DNA of 64,000 nt, taken from positions 56,206 through 120,205 of the forward strand of contig NZ_JADBEL010000011.1 of NCBI RefSeq assembly GCF_014873855.1, in the 5' to 3' direction. Position 1 is the stretch's first letter, and each line of letters begins with the position of its first letter. Shown in pieces: positions 16,705 through 25,166 of this stretch. The notes under the pieces were generated by a model. That model ran no database searches. It saw only the letters and a program-made list of their open reading frames with translations, and was not told the DNA's origin. Source of the DNA: Sporosarcina limicola. Lineage in GTDB: Bacteria > Bacillota > Bacilli > Bacillales_A > Planococcaceae. The translations under genes and the position numbers were made by a program.

Positions 16705-17571
16705 ATGAAAAAGAGAATTGGTTTAGTATCGATGTTGATGATTACGGCTATTTTTTTAAGTGGCTGTGCTGGTGTTCAGAACAAGGAAGGTACGTTTTAT
16801 AGTCTTTTTGTTAAACCGATGGAATGGTTGCTGAATTACTTTGCTGACCTATTCAGTGGCAGTTATGGTTTCGCAATCATCCTCATCACAATATTGATTC
16901 GGCTGGTCCTTATGCCGCTTATGTTGAAAAACTATAAGTCGCAACAAACGATGAAAGTCAAAATGGATGGACTCCGGCCTGAGATGGAGGATATTCAGAA
17001 ACGTCTAAAGGAAGCGAAGGAAAAAGAGAACAAAGAGGAGCAGATGAAGCTTCAGCAAGAAATGATGGGTCTTTATTCGAAGCACGGAGTTAATCCACTC
17101 AACATGGGTTGTCTGCCGCTTATCATTCAAATGCCAATCATCATGGGTCTGTACTTCGCTATTCTCTACGCCCCTACTGAAGTGAAATCGCATGGGTTTC
17201 TTTGGTTTACACTTGGAGAGCCGGATATGATTATGATGGTTCTTGCGGGTGCAGTATATTTTGTCCAGGCTCGTGTGTCACTCTGGACAATGCCTGAACA
17301 GCAAAAAAAGCAGATGAAGGCGTTCATTTATTTGTCTCCTGTAATGATCATGTTCATCTCGTTCAAGGCGATGGCGGCACTACCTCTATACTGGGCAGTT
17401 GGTGGTCTACTTCTAATCTTCCAAACGTATTTGGGAAGAAAGTTTTATTTCAAGAATCCTGAATCGGCAGTGGAAGTGGTTTCGAAAGAGAAACTAGAAG
17501 AGAAAGAAGAATTAGAAGTGATAGAAGAGTCAAAAGCAAAAGAAGAGTCAAAAGCAAAAGAAGAGAAATGA
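16705..17571 (+). CDS. yidC: membrane protein insertase, YidC/OxaA family (YidC2/YqjG type)
   Basis: A 288-residue lipoprotein insertase. The signal peptide ends at the lipobox LSGC. Five membrane helices follow, with the conserved SYGFAIILITILIRLVLMPL (hydrophilic groove arginine) and the GCLPLIIQMPIIMGLYFAI block. Between helices 1 and 2 lies a charged coiled-coil hairpin (KRLKEAKEKENKEEQMKLQQE), and the C-terminus is a Lys/Glu-rich repeat (EESKAK twice). It inserts membrane proteins with or after SecYEG. The absence of rnpA and jag neighbours shows that this is the second paralogue (YqjG/YidC2). ATG 16705 follows AAGGTGAG. Confidence 0.92.
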   Translation: MKKRIGLVSMLMITAIFLSGCAGVQNKEGTFYSLFVKPMEWLLNYFADLFSGSYGFAIILITILIRLVLMPLMLKNYKSQQTMKVKMDGLRPEMEDIQKRLKEAKEKENKEEQMKLQQEMMGLYSKHGVNPLNMGCLPLIIQMPIIMGLYFAILYAPTEVKSHGFLWFTLGEPDMIMMVLAGAVYFVQARVSLWTMPEQQKKQMKAFIYLSPVMIMFISFKAMAALPLYWAVGGLLLIFQTYLGRKFYFKNPESAVEVVSKEKLEEKEELEVIEESKAKEESKAKEEK

Positions 17572-17576
17572 TGGGG

Positions 17577-17603
17577 CTGGAGAGAAATCTCCGGTCTTTT
17601 TAT
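17577..17603 (+). terminator. terminator after yidC paralogue
   Basis: CTGGAGA-GAAA-TCTCCGG stem followed by TCTTTTTAT. Confidence 0.75.
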
Positions 17604-17614
17604 CTAGCTAAACT

Positions 17615-17765
17615 TTAGCGACCAGATGCTCAGGCTGGCAGGAATGTAGGTCATGCAGTTGGGACGGATTGAACTTTACCCCTCTTTGTTGCGACATGAC
17701 GTCGCAAACTTAGACTAACTTGCTTTACCATATATGCCTATTGCATCTAAACAGCCGCTTGTGTT
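17615..17765. repeat. degenerate intergenic repeat (copy 1)
   Basis: It shares ordered blocks with 35598-35745: a GGGA.GGATTGAACTT.A.CCCTC segment, then ATGCCT.TT.CATCT, then a CCGCTT block. Non-coding as far as I can see. Confidence 0.45.
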
Positions 17766-17767
17766 TT

Positions 17768-17915
17768 AATATCATACAGCAGAAGTCTCTCACTTTTCAA
17801 TGAGTGGTGGGATGAATGCTAAATGTGTAGATAATTCAGTGGGAGTTCAAACCCATGCTGAATAAAGTTAAAGCCTCCTGGCGCAAATACGCCGAGGCAT
17901 ATTTGATTATGGAGG
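17768..17915. repeat. 100-bp inverted-end element (copy 2) plus trailing module
   Basis: The core 17768-17869 aligns with 3970-4069: AATATCATACAGCAGAAGTC at the left, AGTGGTGGGATGAATG and GAGTTCAAAC inside, and TGCTGAATAAAGTT at the right. The trailing module 17870-17915 repeats GCGCAAATACGCCGAGGC. Its last bases provide the GGAGG used by the gene at 17924. Confidence 0.6.
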
Positions 17916-17923
17916 TTTTTAAC

Positions 17924-18172
17924 ATGCAGAAGAAATGGTTGTTCGGAATAGGGATTGTAGCTTCCGCAATTGCGTCCACTTATTTTATCATCCAGCTGGA
18001 TTTGAATTACGCAGTGCTTTCCATGATGGCATTATTTTCATTGACGAATGGAGCGCGCGCAATTTCATTTCGCAGTCAGGGAATGGAACGCGAGTCAAAG
18101 TGGATGCTATGGATGTCCATCTTTTTCGGAATCGCATTCATCGTTCTACTCATTATTAATTTTTTGATTTAA
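17924..18172 (+). CDS. small hypothetical membrane protein
   Basis: An 82-residue protein with two or three hydrophobic helices (residues ~4-22, ~28-43 and ~60-82) joined by a polar loop with RSQGMERESK. I do not recognise a family. ATG 17924 follows GGAGG by 8 bases; codons upstream to 17855 lie within the repeat and are unlikely to be translated. The ribosome site is supplied by the repeat, so the element may have replaced the original leader. Closed by a terminator right after the stop. Confidence 0.65.
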   Translation: MQKKWLFGIGIVASAIASTYFIIQLDLNYAVLSMMALFSLTNGARAISFRSQGMERESKWMLWMSIFFGIAFIVLLIINFLI

Positions 18173-18216
18173 AAAGGACGCGCCCAGGAACCTGAATTCC
18201 TTTTGGTGCGTCCTTT
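18173..18216 (+). terminator. Rho-independent terminator
   Basis: AAAGGACGCGCC and GGTGCGTCCTTT pair around a loop of about 19 bases, right after the stop codon. Confidence 0.75.
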
Positions 18217-18390
18217 GACGTGGTTAGTATACATATTTTTTGCGTGTTAAGAGTACAATAAAGATTACCGGAACAGTTCCGTAATCCCTATAATAATTAT
18301 GAAGTATTAATGATAACATATGAGACTAGAATTAGAAATGATGGTAAACTGGATAAATACATACAAATCGGGAAAGAGGGCTAGTTGTTG

Positions 18391-19365
18391 ATGAAACGGA
18401 GTAGTAAATATAATTATCAAAAAAATAAAAAAGGGAAGAGCAAAGTCTTAACGATTACGCTACTTTTTTCAAGTATCGTCATGACAGGATTCGTAATCTG
18501 GATTGGCATGAATGATTGGAATATAAGCAAAAGTTATGAAAAGGCTCAAGAAGTTCTTGGCATCTCAAAATCTATAGATGAGGGGACCGAAGTACCTGAA
18601 AAAGCGGTCGAACCGACTGAACTTCCAAAATCCGAAGAAGACTCCAATGTGCCAAATAAAGAACCGGATGATGAGGATACAATTAAAATCGATGATACCA
18701 GAAAAGAACAAGGGGAAACTTCGAAGCAGGAACCAGTTAAGAAATCTATCAAACCTTCCGATTTAGCTGGAAAACCTGGAAAAGGTTCTAGCACAAACGT
18801 AAAGATTGACGCTGGAGGATATATTGAGGGACAAAAACTACCTTCAGAACCGACTTATGTCAAGGGGGTTTTGATTGCCAATAAAAAAAATCCATTGCCA
18901 TCCAATTTTGCCCCTGGGGAAAACAAAGAGGCACGTGCTTCATTCGACAAGATGGCGGCAGAAGCAAAGCTTTCAGGCTTTAATATAACTGCATTCAGCT
19001 GGTATCGTTCGTATGATTACCAAGTGACACTTTATGATAAATATGCGGCAAAAGATGGGAAGGAAGCGGCAGACACTTATAGCGCCAGACCGGGTTATTC
19101 GGAACACCAAACTGGGCTTGCATTTGACATAGGTGAAGTGAATTTTGAGAAGCACTGGGCTTCATCGTCATTCGGAAGTACGGAAGCCGGGAAATGGGTG
19201 GGAGCCAATGCTCATCGTTTCGGTTTCATCCTGCGCTACCCAAAGGGAAAAGAACATATCACCGGTTATATGCATGAGTCATGGCATTTTCGTTATGTAG
19301 AGGAAGCGATAGCCAAAGAGGTTTACGAGCGTAATATCACTCTTGAAGAGTATCTAGAAATGTAG
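18391..19365 (+). CDS. D-alanyl-D-alanine carboxypeptidase, M15B family (VanY/DacY-like)
   Basis: A 324-residue membrane-anchored enzyme. A single N-terminal helix (VLTITLLFSSIVMTGFVIWIG) is followed by an acidic, low-complexity linker of about 100 residues (Glu/Pro/Asp/Lys-rich), then the zinc peptidase domain. Zinc ligands and catalytic residues are in SEHQTGLAFDIG (H and D) and ESWHFRYV (E and H). It trims the terminal D-Ala of peptidoglycan stem peptides outside the cell. ATG 18391 is used, 10 bases after AAAGAGGG; two in-frame TTG codons just before are possible. Separate transcript, ending in a terminator shared with cls. Confidence 0.88.
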   Translation: MKRSSKYNYQKNKKGKSKVLTITLLFSSIVMTGFVIWIGMNDWNISKSYEKAQEVLGISKSIDEGTEVPEKAVEPTELPKSEEDSNVPNKEPDDEDTIKIDDTRKEQGETSKQEPVKKSIKPSDLAGKPGKGSSTNVKIDAGGYIEGQKLPSEPTYVKGVLIANKKNPLPSNFAPGENKEARASFDKMAAEAKLSGFNITAFSWYRSYDYQVTLYDKYAAKDGKEAADTYSARPGYSEHQTGLAFDIGEVNFEKHWASSSFGSTEAGKWVGANAHRFGFILRYPKGKEHITGYMHESWHFRYVEEAIAKEVYERNITLEEYLEM

Positions 19366-19380
19366 TCAAACTGGAATTGG

Positions 19381-19418
19381 AAAAGGGATGCACCGTATAA
19401 TCGGCGCATCCCTTTTTC
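19381..19418. terminator. bidirectional terminator
   Basis: AAAAGGGATGCACC / GGCGCATCCCTTTTT stem between convergent genes. Confidence 0.85.
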
Positions 19419-19421
19419 GAT

Positions 19422-20873
19422 TCATAATATAGGAGAAAGTAATCGTGAGACAGATTCTTTTAATTTAATAATGCCCGAACGATTCAAATACATATCATAT
19501 GTCAATTCAGTCGATAATTGCATATCCTGCTCGAATAACTCAGCCAGCTCATGAGATTTTTCACGATCGTAAATGAATGCATTGACTTCGAAATTCAGCT
19601 TGAAACTACGTACATCAATGTTAGCTGTACCGACAGTTGACAATTCATCGTCAACGACAATCTGTTTCGTGTGTAGGAATCCATTTTCATAGATAAACAC
19701 TTTGGCACCTGCTTTTAATAATTTACCAATGTTTGAATAAGTTGCCCAATAAACAAACATATGGTCCGGTTTATTTGGAATCATAATCCTCACATCGACT
19801 CCTGAAAGACATGCGATGCGCAGTGCATCGAGAAAACTAACGTCCGGGATGAAGTAAGGTGTTTGGATATATATATACTTTTTTGCAAGGAAAATCATTT
19901 TTAAATAACCGTCTTTAATCTGTTCCCACTCTGAGTCGGGACCGCTTGAAACAATTTGCATACCAACCGTCCCTTTACGCGGGATAGCCGGGAAATAACG
20001 TTCGGCGTATTCGATTTCATGATGTACAGACGCTTGGTTCCAGTCAAGTATGAACCTTGTCTGAAGCGGATGTAGCGCACTTCCCTCGATACGTAGATGG
20101 GTATCACGCCAGTAGCCAAATTTCTTGTCGAGGCCGAGATATTCATCACCCACATTGAAACCACCCACGTAGCCGATTCTTCCATCGACGACGACGACTT
20201 TTCGATGGTTACGGTAATTCAGACGAGGGTTGATAAGCGATAAAGAAGCCGGGAAGAAAGCTGCCACTTCTCCTCCATGATCCAACAGTTTTTGAAAGTG
20301 TTTCCTATATAGACCACGGGAGCCGATGTCGTCAAATAACACTCGCACTTTGACTCCTTGTTTTGCCTTATGAATTAACACATTTAATATTCTATTTCCA
20401 AGATTATCAAGCCGTAAAATATAATATTGGAAATGAATATGATCTTTTGCATGCTCGAGATCATGAATCAGAGCATCAAATTTTTCTTTTCCATCATTGA
20501 AAACTTTGACATCATTATCTTGTGTTAAGACGGCGTGATTGTTTCTAAGATGTAAGTAGATCATATCTTTATAATGAGTTGTATCTTCATGTATGAATTC
20601 AAGCGTACCATCCTCAATGGCTCCGATTTGGTAGTCGATGAGTTGCTCAATTCCGATTTTACTGCGGCCTTCCCAGCGGAAAAGATGTTTTTCCCTAAGT
20701 TGCCGACCTAGTAGAAGATAGATGAAAAAACCGAAAAAAGGAATGAAAAACAGGACGAGAAGCCATGCCCACGTCGATGTGGGATCCCGTCGTTCAAGGA
20801 AGATAAGGGCAATCGCAAGGATAATATTCAAAATTAAAATGGCGGTAACAGCAATACTGATTAATTGAATCAT
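19422..20873 (-). CDS. cls: cardiolipin synthase
   Basis: A 483-residue membrane enzyme joining two phosphatidylglycerols into cardiolipin and glycerol. Two N-terminal membrane helices are followed by two phospholipase D domains with HKD motifs: NYRNHRKVVVVDGRIGYVGG and HTKQIVVDDELSTVGTANID. Length and layout match Bacillus ClsA/YwnE. Start ATG 20873 follows AGGAGGGCGAGT; the upstream extension to 20981 has no ribosome site. Single gene, convergent with the carboxypeptidase gene. Confidence 0.93.
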   Translation of the reverse strand: MIQLISIAVTAILILNIILAIALIFLERRDPTSTWAWLLVLFFIPFFGFFIYLLLGRQLREKHLFRWEGRSKIGIEQLIDYQIGAIEDGTLEFIHEDTTHYKDMIYLHLRNNHAVLTQDNDVKVFNDGKEKFDALIHDLEHAKDHIHFQYYILRLDNLGNRILNVLIHKAKQGVKVRVLFDDIGSRGLYRKHFQKLLDHGGEVAAFFPASLSLINPRLNYRNHRKVVVVDGRIGYVGGFNVGDEYLGLDKKFGYWRDTHLRIEGSALHPLQTRFILDWNQASVHHEIEYAERYFPAIPRKGTVGMQIVSSGPDSEWEQIKDGYLKMIFLAKKYIYIQTPYFIPDVSFLDALRIACLSGVDVRIMIPNKPDHMFVYWATYSNIGKLLKAGAKVFIYENGFLHTKQIVVDDELSTVGTANIDVRSFKLNFEVNAFIYDREKSHELAELFEQDMQLSTELTYDMYLNRSGIIKLKESVSRLLSPIL

Positions 20874-21031
20874 ACTCGCCCTCCTAAAATAGAATGTTTC
20901 TATATAGTATACAGGATTACCAAGAGAAAAGGAGATAATGAAATGATTGTTTCCATTAAAACCTACTTGACTGATATACATTGTTGGTATAGAGTGTTTT
21001 TATATTGTAATGAAAATTGGAGGGACAAAAA

Positions 21032-22423
21032 GTGGATAATATTCTACTCTTATTAAATATTGCCGGTCTTCTACTTCTTGTTAGTGTACTATATGGTATG
21101 CATCGAAAAAATGTTTCGTTTTCAAAGCGTGTATTTACCGGGTTGGGGCTCGGGATTGCATACGGTCTTATTTTACACTTTGCATACGGTACGGATTCAG
21201 CAGTTTTGAAGGAGTCTATGCCGTGGTTTAACTTGATTGGAACAGGTTATGTAAAATTACTTCAAATGATTGTTGTGCCACTCGTTTTCATTTCAATACT
21301 TGGGGCATTCACGAAAATAACAATTGGCAAGAACTTTGGTAAAATGGCGGGATTGATATTAGGGCTCCTTATCGGAACAACTGCAATCGCTGCAGTTATC
21401 GGGATTTCTGCTACACTTCTCTTTGGTCTTGATGCATCAGAAATCGTCCAAGGGGAAGCTGAACTTGCACGTGGCGCTTCGATTGAAGAACGTTCGGCAG
21501 GGATTGCGGACCGCACGTTGCCGGATCAGTTAATTGACTTGTTACCCGCAAATCCGTTCCTGGATTTCACTGGTGCACGTCCAACATCAACAATTGGTGT
21601 TGTCATCTTTGCTGCATTTCTTGGATTTGCGTATTTGACACTTTCGAGAAAAGATGAAAAAAATGCAGCTACAGTGAAGAATGGAATAGATGCAATTTAT
21701 TCCTTGATTATGGGCGTTGTTAAGATTGTTTTACGCTTGACTCCCTACGGAATTTTGGCAATTATCGCCACCACTGTAGCAACATCTGACTTTGCGGCCA
21801 TCTATAGTCTAGGTAAGTTTGTGCTCGCCTCATATGTTGCAATTATTGTCATGTTCGGGATTCATTTGGTTATTATTATGTTGTCCGGATTAAATCCAAT
21901 CACTTACGTAAAAAAAGCGGGGGAAGTCTTGCTATTTGCTTTCTCTTCGCGGTCGAGTGCAGGAGCACTTCCGCTTAACATCGATACCCAGACAAATCGT
22001 CTAGGTGTGCCAGATGGTATTGCTAACTTTGCAGGATCATTCGGCTTATCAATCGGTCAAAACGGTTGTGCTGGAATCTACCCCGCGATGCTTGCAGTGA
22101 TGATTGCACCATCAGTAGGTCAGAATCCACTTGAACCAACATTTCTTATTACATTGATTGCTATCGTGGCAATCAGCTCGTTCGGAGTTGCCGGAGTAGG
22201 TGGAGGAGCGACATTCGCTGCCATCCTTGTTCTATCGGCACTTAACTTACCGGTTGTATTAGCAGGACTTCTGATTTCGGTAGAACCGCTCATCGACATG
22301 GGCCGTACAGCATTGAACGTCAGTGGATCTATGACAGCCGGCGTTACGACTGCACGAATAACAGGCGAACTGGATAAAGACATGTACAACGAACCGCTTG
22401 AAAAGCAGACTGTTGAAGTATAA
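21032..22423 (+). CDS. tcyP: L-cystine/Na+ symporter TcyP
   Basis: A 463-residue dicarboxylate/amino acid:cation symporter (DAACS) with about eight to nine membrane segments. The LLQMIVVPLVFISILGAFTKI stretch, the SSRSSAGALPLNI re-entrant loop (serine-rich) and GVAGVGGGATFAAILVLSALNLP mark it as the TcyP/YhcL branch, which imports L-cystine as a sulfur source. GTG 21032 follows GGAGGGACAAAAA. In B. subtilis tcyP is controlled by CymR; no clear site is visible here. Convergent with the XRE-TPR regulator. Confidence 0.88.
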   Translation: MDNILLLLNIAGLLLLVSVLYGMHRKNVSFSKRVFTGLGLGIAYGLILHFAYGTDSAVLKESMPWFNLIGTGYVKLLQMIVVPLVFISILGAFTKITIGKNFGKMAGLILGLLIGTTAIAAVIGISATLLFGLDASEIVQGEAELARGASIEERSAGIADRTLPDQLIDLLPANPFLDFTGARPTSTIGVVIFAAFLGFAYLTLSRKDEKNAATVKNGIDAIYSLIMGVVKIVLRLTPYGILAIIATTVATSDFAAIYSLGKFVLASYVAIIVMFGIHLVIIMLSGLNPITYVKKAGEVLLFAFSSRSSAGALPLNIDTQTNRLGVPDGIANFAGSFGLSIGQNGCAGIYPAMLAVMIAPSVGQNPLEPTFLITLIAIVAISSFGVAGVGGGATFAAILVLSALNLPVVLAGLLISVEPLIDMGRTALNVSGSMTAGVTTARITGELDKDMYNEPLEKQTVEV

Positions 22424-22465
22424 GTCGTCGAGCAGTCATAATGGAGCAAGAGCAAACATAAGATG

Positions 22466-22507
22466 AAAAATACCGCAGGAGACGTCACATCGTCTTCTGC
22501 GGTATTT
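22466..22507. terminator. bidirectional terminator
   Basis: AAATACCGCAGGAGACG / CGTCTTCTGCGGTATTT stem between convergent genes. Confidence 0.9.
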
Positions 22508-22508
22508 A

Positions 22509-23747
22509 TTATTTTGTAATTAATTCATGTGTGACCATGATGAAGTCTTTGTATGAGGTGTGTGGCATTGTTGATATATTTTCTACCGCAATGTCAATGA
22601 GACGTATCGCTTCAACTGAGTTGCCAAGCTCCTCTTGGCAAAGTGCTTGGTATGCATCCTTTACGTAAAATCTGGATAAGTCGAAGGGATGATGGATGTA
22701 ATCAGCAATTGTAACTTTTTCAAGGAATACGAGTGCATGTTCAAAGTCTTTTAACCCGAAGAGAGATATCCCTTTTTCTAGATTGAGAAATGATTCATAC
22801 TCCTTGGAATAATCACCTTCTTCCAAGAGCAAATTTAATAATAAATGAGCTTCTTTAAAGGATTTTTTGAATGAATTTAAATAATGGACCTCTGCGAATT
22901 TTGCGAAAAAGAGCGCGTCTTTGTCGTCTGCAAAGTCTCCATATTGCGTTATTTTCTTTATATAATAGGCATATTCGATATCATCTTGCTTCATAATCGC
23001 ATGCGCAACTGCAAGTCTATATAAGTAATCTATACGATAAAACACCTGTTTCTCCTTCGAAAACTCGATACCGCTCTTCATGATCCGGATAGCGGATTCG
23101 GAATCACCTACTGCGAAGTGGAGAACTGCTTCTGTGTAGTCAAAGTCAAGTCGTGTCATTGGGTCGATATAGGCATTATTTGCTTCGATTTCAGAACGTT
23201 CTCGGAGAAGGATTGCCAGTGACTCGTCATAGTTATGTTCTGTAAATTTGACCATCGCCCGAAATCCGCCGATACTGGCACGCCTCTGTATAATCTTCAT
23301 CTGCTCATAGATAGTCGCAGCCCGATCAGAAAACACCTGCCATCCTTCCTTTTTTTCATAATGAAGACAGCGGCTATACATTTCCAGTAGGCGTGCAGAT
23401 TCGTACCCTTGCGTCAATTTCTGGGCATAAGGTTCGATTAAGGTAATGAGTTGTTCATATTCATCCGTCAACAAGTCAAAATCTGTATTATACAGTTTTT
23501 CCGCCTTCTCCAGCACTTCTCTTAATTCCAGTGTACTTACTTCTTCTAGCAACTCCGACACTTCCACTCCGAGCCGTTCCGCTATATAGTTCAAGCTTTC
23601 CATTGAAGGATTCGCTTTATTATTTTCTATAAGGCTCAGCATGCCTTTCGTTAGCTCATTACCAGCTAAGGATTTTAATGTGAGTTGCTGTTGTTTTCGT
23701 AATTTTCGTATTCGCTCACCTAACGTTTCGATGTGGCACACCTCCAT
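22509..23747 (-). CDS. XRE-type regulator with C-terminal TPR repeats
   Basis: A protein of up to 412 residues. The N-terminus is a Cro/CI helix-turn-helix (LGERIRKLRKQQQLTLKSLA ... GMLSLIENNKANPSMESL). The remainder is a helical TPR array of about 330 residues, as in RRNPP-type peptide-responsive regulators, so it may sense a peptide; this is inference. The start is odd: ATG 23747 has no ribosome site, while GGAGG lies inside codons 2-3 and is 8 bases before an ATC (23732-23730) that would give a protein starting with fMet-ETLGERIRK, a common start in this family. Divergent from an MFS pump across two identical palindromes. Confidence 0.8.
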   Translation of the reverse strand: MEVCHIETLGERIRKLRKQQQLTLKSLAGNELTKGMLSLIENNKANPSMESLNYIAERLGVEVSELLEEVSTLELREVLEKAEKLYNTDFDLLTDEYEQLITLIEPYAQKLTQGYESARLLEMYSRCLHYEKKEGWQVFSDRAATIYEQMKIIQRRASIGGFRAMVKFTEHNYDESLAILLRERSEIEANNAYIDPMTRLDFDYTEAVLHFAVGDSESAIRIMKSGIEFSKEKQVFYRIDYLYRLAVAHAIMKQDDIEYAYYIKKITQYGDFADDKDALFFAKFAEVHYLNSFKKSFKEAHLLLNLLLEEGDYSKEYESFLNLEKGISLFGLKDFEHALVFLEKVTIADYIHHPFDLSRFYVKDAYQALCQEELGNSVEAIRLIDIAVENISTMPHTSYKDFIMVTHELITK

Positions 23748-23760
23748 AATTCTGAATATA

Positions 23761-23777
23761 GTTTAATTATATTAAAC
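23761..23777. promoter_or_regulatory. 17-bp palindromic operator, site 1
   Basis: GTTTAAT-TAT-ATTAAAC, perfect 7-bp arms with a 3-bp spacer, just upstream of the XRE-TPR gene. The same arms recur at 23815. Confidence 0.75.
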
Positions 23778-23814
23778 TTTTACTTGTAATGGAAGGGGTA
23801 GCGTGTTATTGTTT

Positions 23815-23831
23815 GTTTAATAAAATTAAAC
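23815..23831. promoter_or_regulatory. 17-bp palindromic operator, site 2
   Basis: GTTTAAT-AAA-ATTAAAC, arms identical to site 1, centre to centre 54 bp, and 21 bases before the MFS start codon. The pair is the likely binding target of the divergently encoded XRE-TPR protein. Confidence 0.75.
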
Positions 23832-23851
23832 ATTTTGAATGGAGTGTTTTT

Positions 23852-25147
23852 ATGGAAGAGGTTTTGAAGCTTAAAAAAGCAACATATCACTTATGGACGT
23901 TCACAATCAGCAAGCTTATTTCCTCATTCGGCGCGCAAGTGTATGCATTTGCCGTCAGTTTTTATATTTTACAACTGACGGGATCTGCTACTAGTTTTGC
24001 AACTAACCTTATATGTAGCATATTACCACGGACAATCATGGCGCCTTTTGCAGGTTATGCGGCTGACAATTATTCAAGGAAGACAATTGTTATAACAGCA
24101 CAAATTGCTACAACCCTTGCAATTGGAGGGCTTCTAATTGTTAGTTTAACTTCAGGATTATCTCTTATTGCAATTTACGTAACAACCGTCGTAATATCAA
24201 TTACATCAACTTTTTCGGGCGTAACATTCAGCTCATCCGTTACGGGGCTTGTAGATGAAGGACGAATTCAAAAAGCGATGTCTCTAAATCAAATGTCCAT
24301 TTCATTTGCGGCAATCGGGAGTCCGGCGGTAGCTGGTTTGTTGTACGGAACAGTCTCAATGCCTACATTTCTCATAATGTATATGACTGCTTCGATTATT
24401 GGCGTATTTCTTGAATCAACGATGAATTTCAAGTTATTTGCGAAACGTAAAGAAGCGATAGCTGGGGAACCGAAGGAATCGATGCTCCAAAGTATGAAAG
24501 CGGGGCTTGCTTATTTGAAATTGCAACCTACTATCATGGCAATCATTTGGATATCTCTATTTATCAACTTCCTATTTGGTGCGTTCATGGTGGGTCATTC
24601 ATTTATTCTTATCGAAAAAATGAAAATGGCATCTGAGCATTTCGGTTTCATCGAAGGAGCATCCGCAGTTGGGATGCTGCTTATGTCGATTTATTTATCG
24701 ATGAGAAAAGAAGTGAAATTCCCACTACTAGTTGCGAAACGTGGAGTCATTGGAATGGCTCTAATTATGGGAGGAATTGCGTTGCCGTTAATCATTCACA
24801 TGTCTTACTATGGGATGTTCGCTTACTATGCAACGCTCATGTTCGGTTTCGGCTTGACGGTGATCATCGTCAATACGCCACTGCAAGTGATGATGCAAAA
24901 AATGATCGACGATGATTACAAAGGACGCGTGTTTTCAATTCTGGAAACAATGGCGATGGCGCTCACGCCACTTGGAGTGGTTATCTACGGATTTCTTTAT
25001 GATATATTCCCGGCGGAGTGGATTCTCATTGTTTCCAGCCTACTGCTTATCGGAGTTGTTCTTGTGTTGGCAAGGCCGTCCGTCGTGATAAAAGCGCATC
25101 CGGAACTTGGGGCGGAAGCAGTGAAGGCAGAAATAGTTTCAGAATGA
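23852..25147 (+). CDS. MFS efflux transporter (DHA3/MefA-like)
   Basis: A 431-residue major facilitator with 12 predicted helices. The motif-A region between helices 2 and 3 reads GYAADNYSRKTIVI. The layout (short soluble ends, second motif at the start of the C-terminal half) matches the drug:H+ antiporter-3 group of macrolide and other drug pumps. ATG 23852 follows GGAG by 7 bases; the in-frame extension to 23789 crosses operator site 2 and has no ribosome site. Its placement opposite an XRE-TPR regulator with shared palindromes suggests inducible export of a toxic compound or peptide. It is followed 19 bases later by an S41 peptidase gene. Confidence 0.85.
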   Translation: MEEVLKLKKATYHLWTFTISKLISSFGAQVYAFAVSFYILQLTGSATSFATNLICSILPRTIMAPFAGYAADNYSRKTIVITAQIATTLAIGGLLIVSLTSGLSLIAIYVTTVVISITSTFSGVTFSSSVTGLVDEGRIQKAMSLNQMSISFAAIGSPAVAGLLYGTVSMPTFLIMYMTASIIGVFLESTMNFKLFAKRKEAIAGEPKESMLQSMKAGLAYLKLQPTIMAIIWISLFINFLFGAFMVGHSFILIEKMKMASEHFGFIEGASAVGMLLMSIYLSMRKEVKFPLLVAKRGVIGMALIMGGIALPLIIHMSYYGMFAYYATLMFGFGLTVIIVNTPLQVMMQKMIDDDYKGRVFSILETMAMALTPLGVVIYGFLYDIFPAEWILIVSSLLLIGVVLVLARPSVVIKAHPELGAEAVKAEIVSE

Positions 25148-25166
25148 TAAAACAGGCGGTGTAGTA

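Noticed and set aside
18265..18285. Inverted repeat TTACCGGAAC / GTTCCGTAA before the carboxypeptidase gene
   Set aside because: One arm has an extra base and there is no second copy, so I cannot support a regulatory call.
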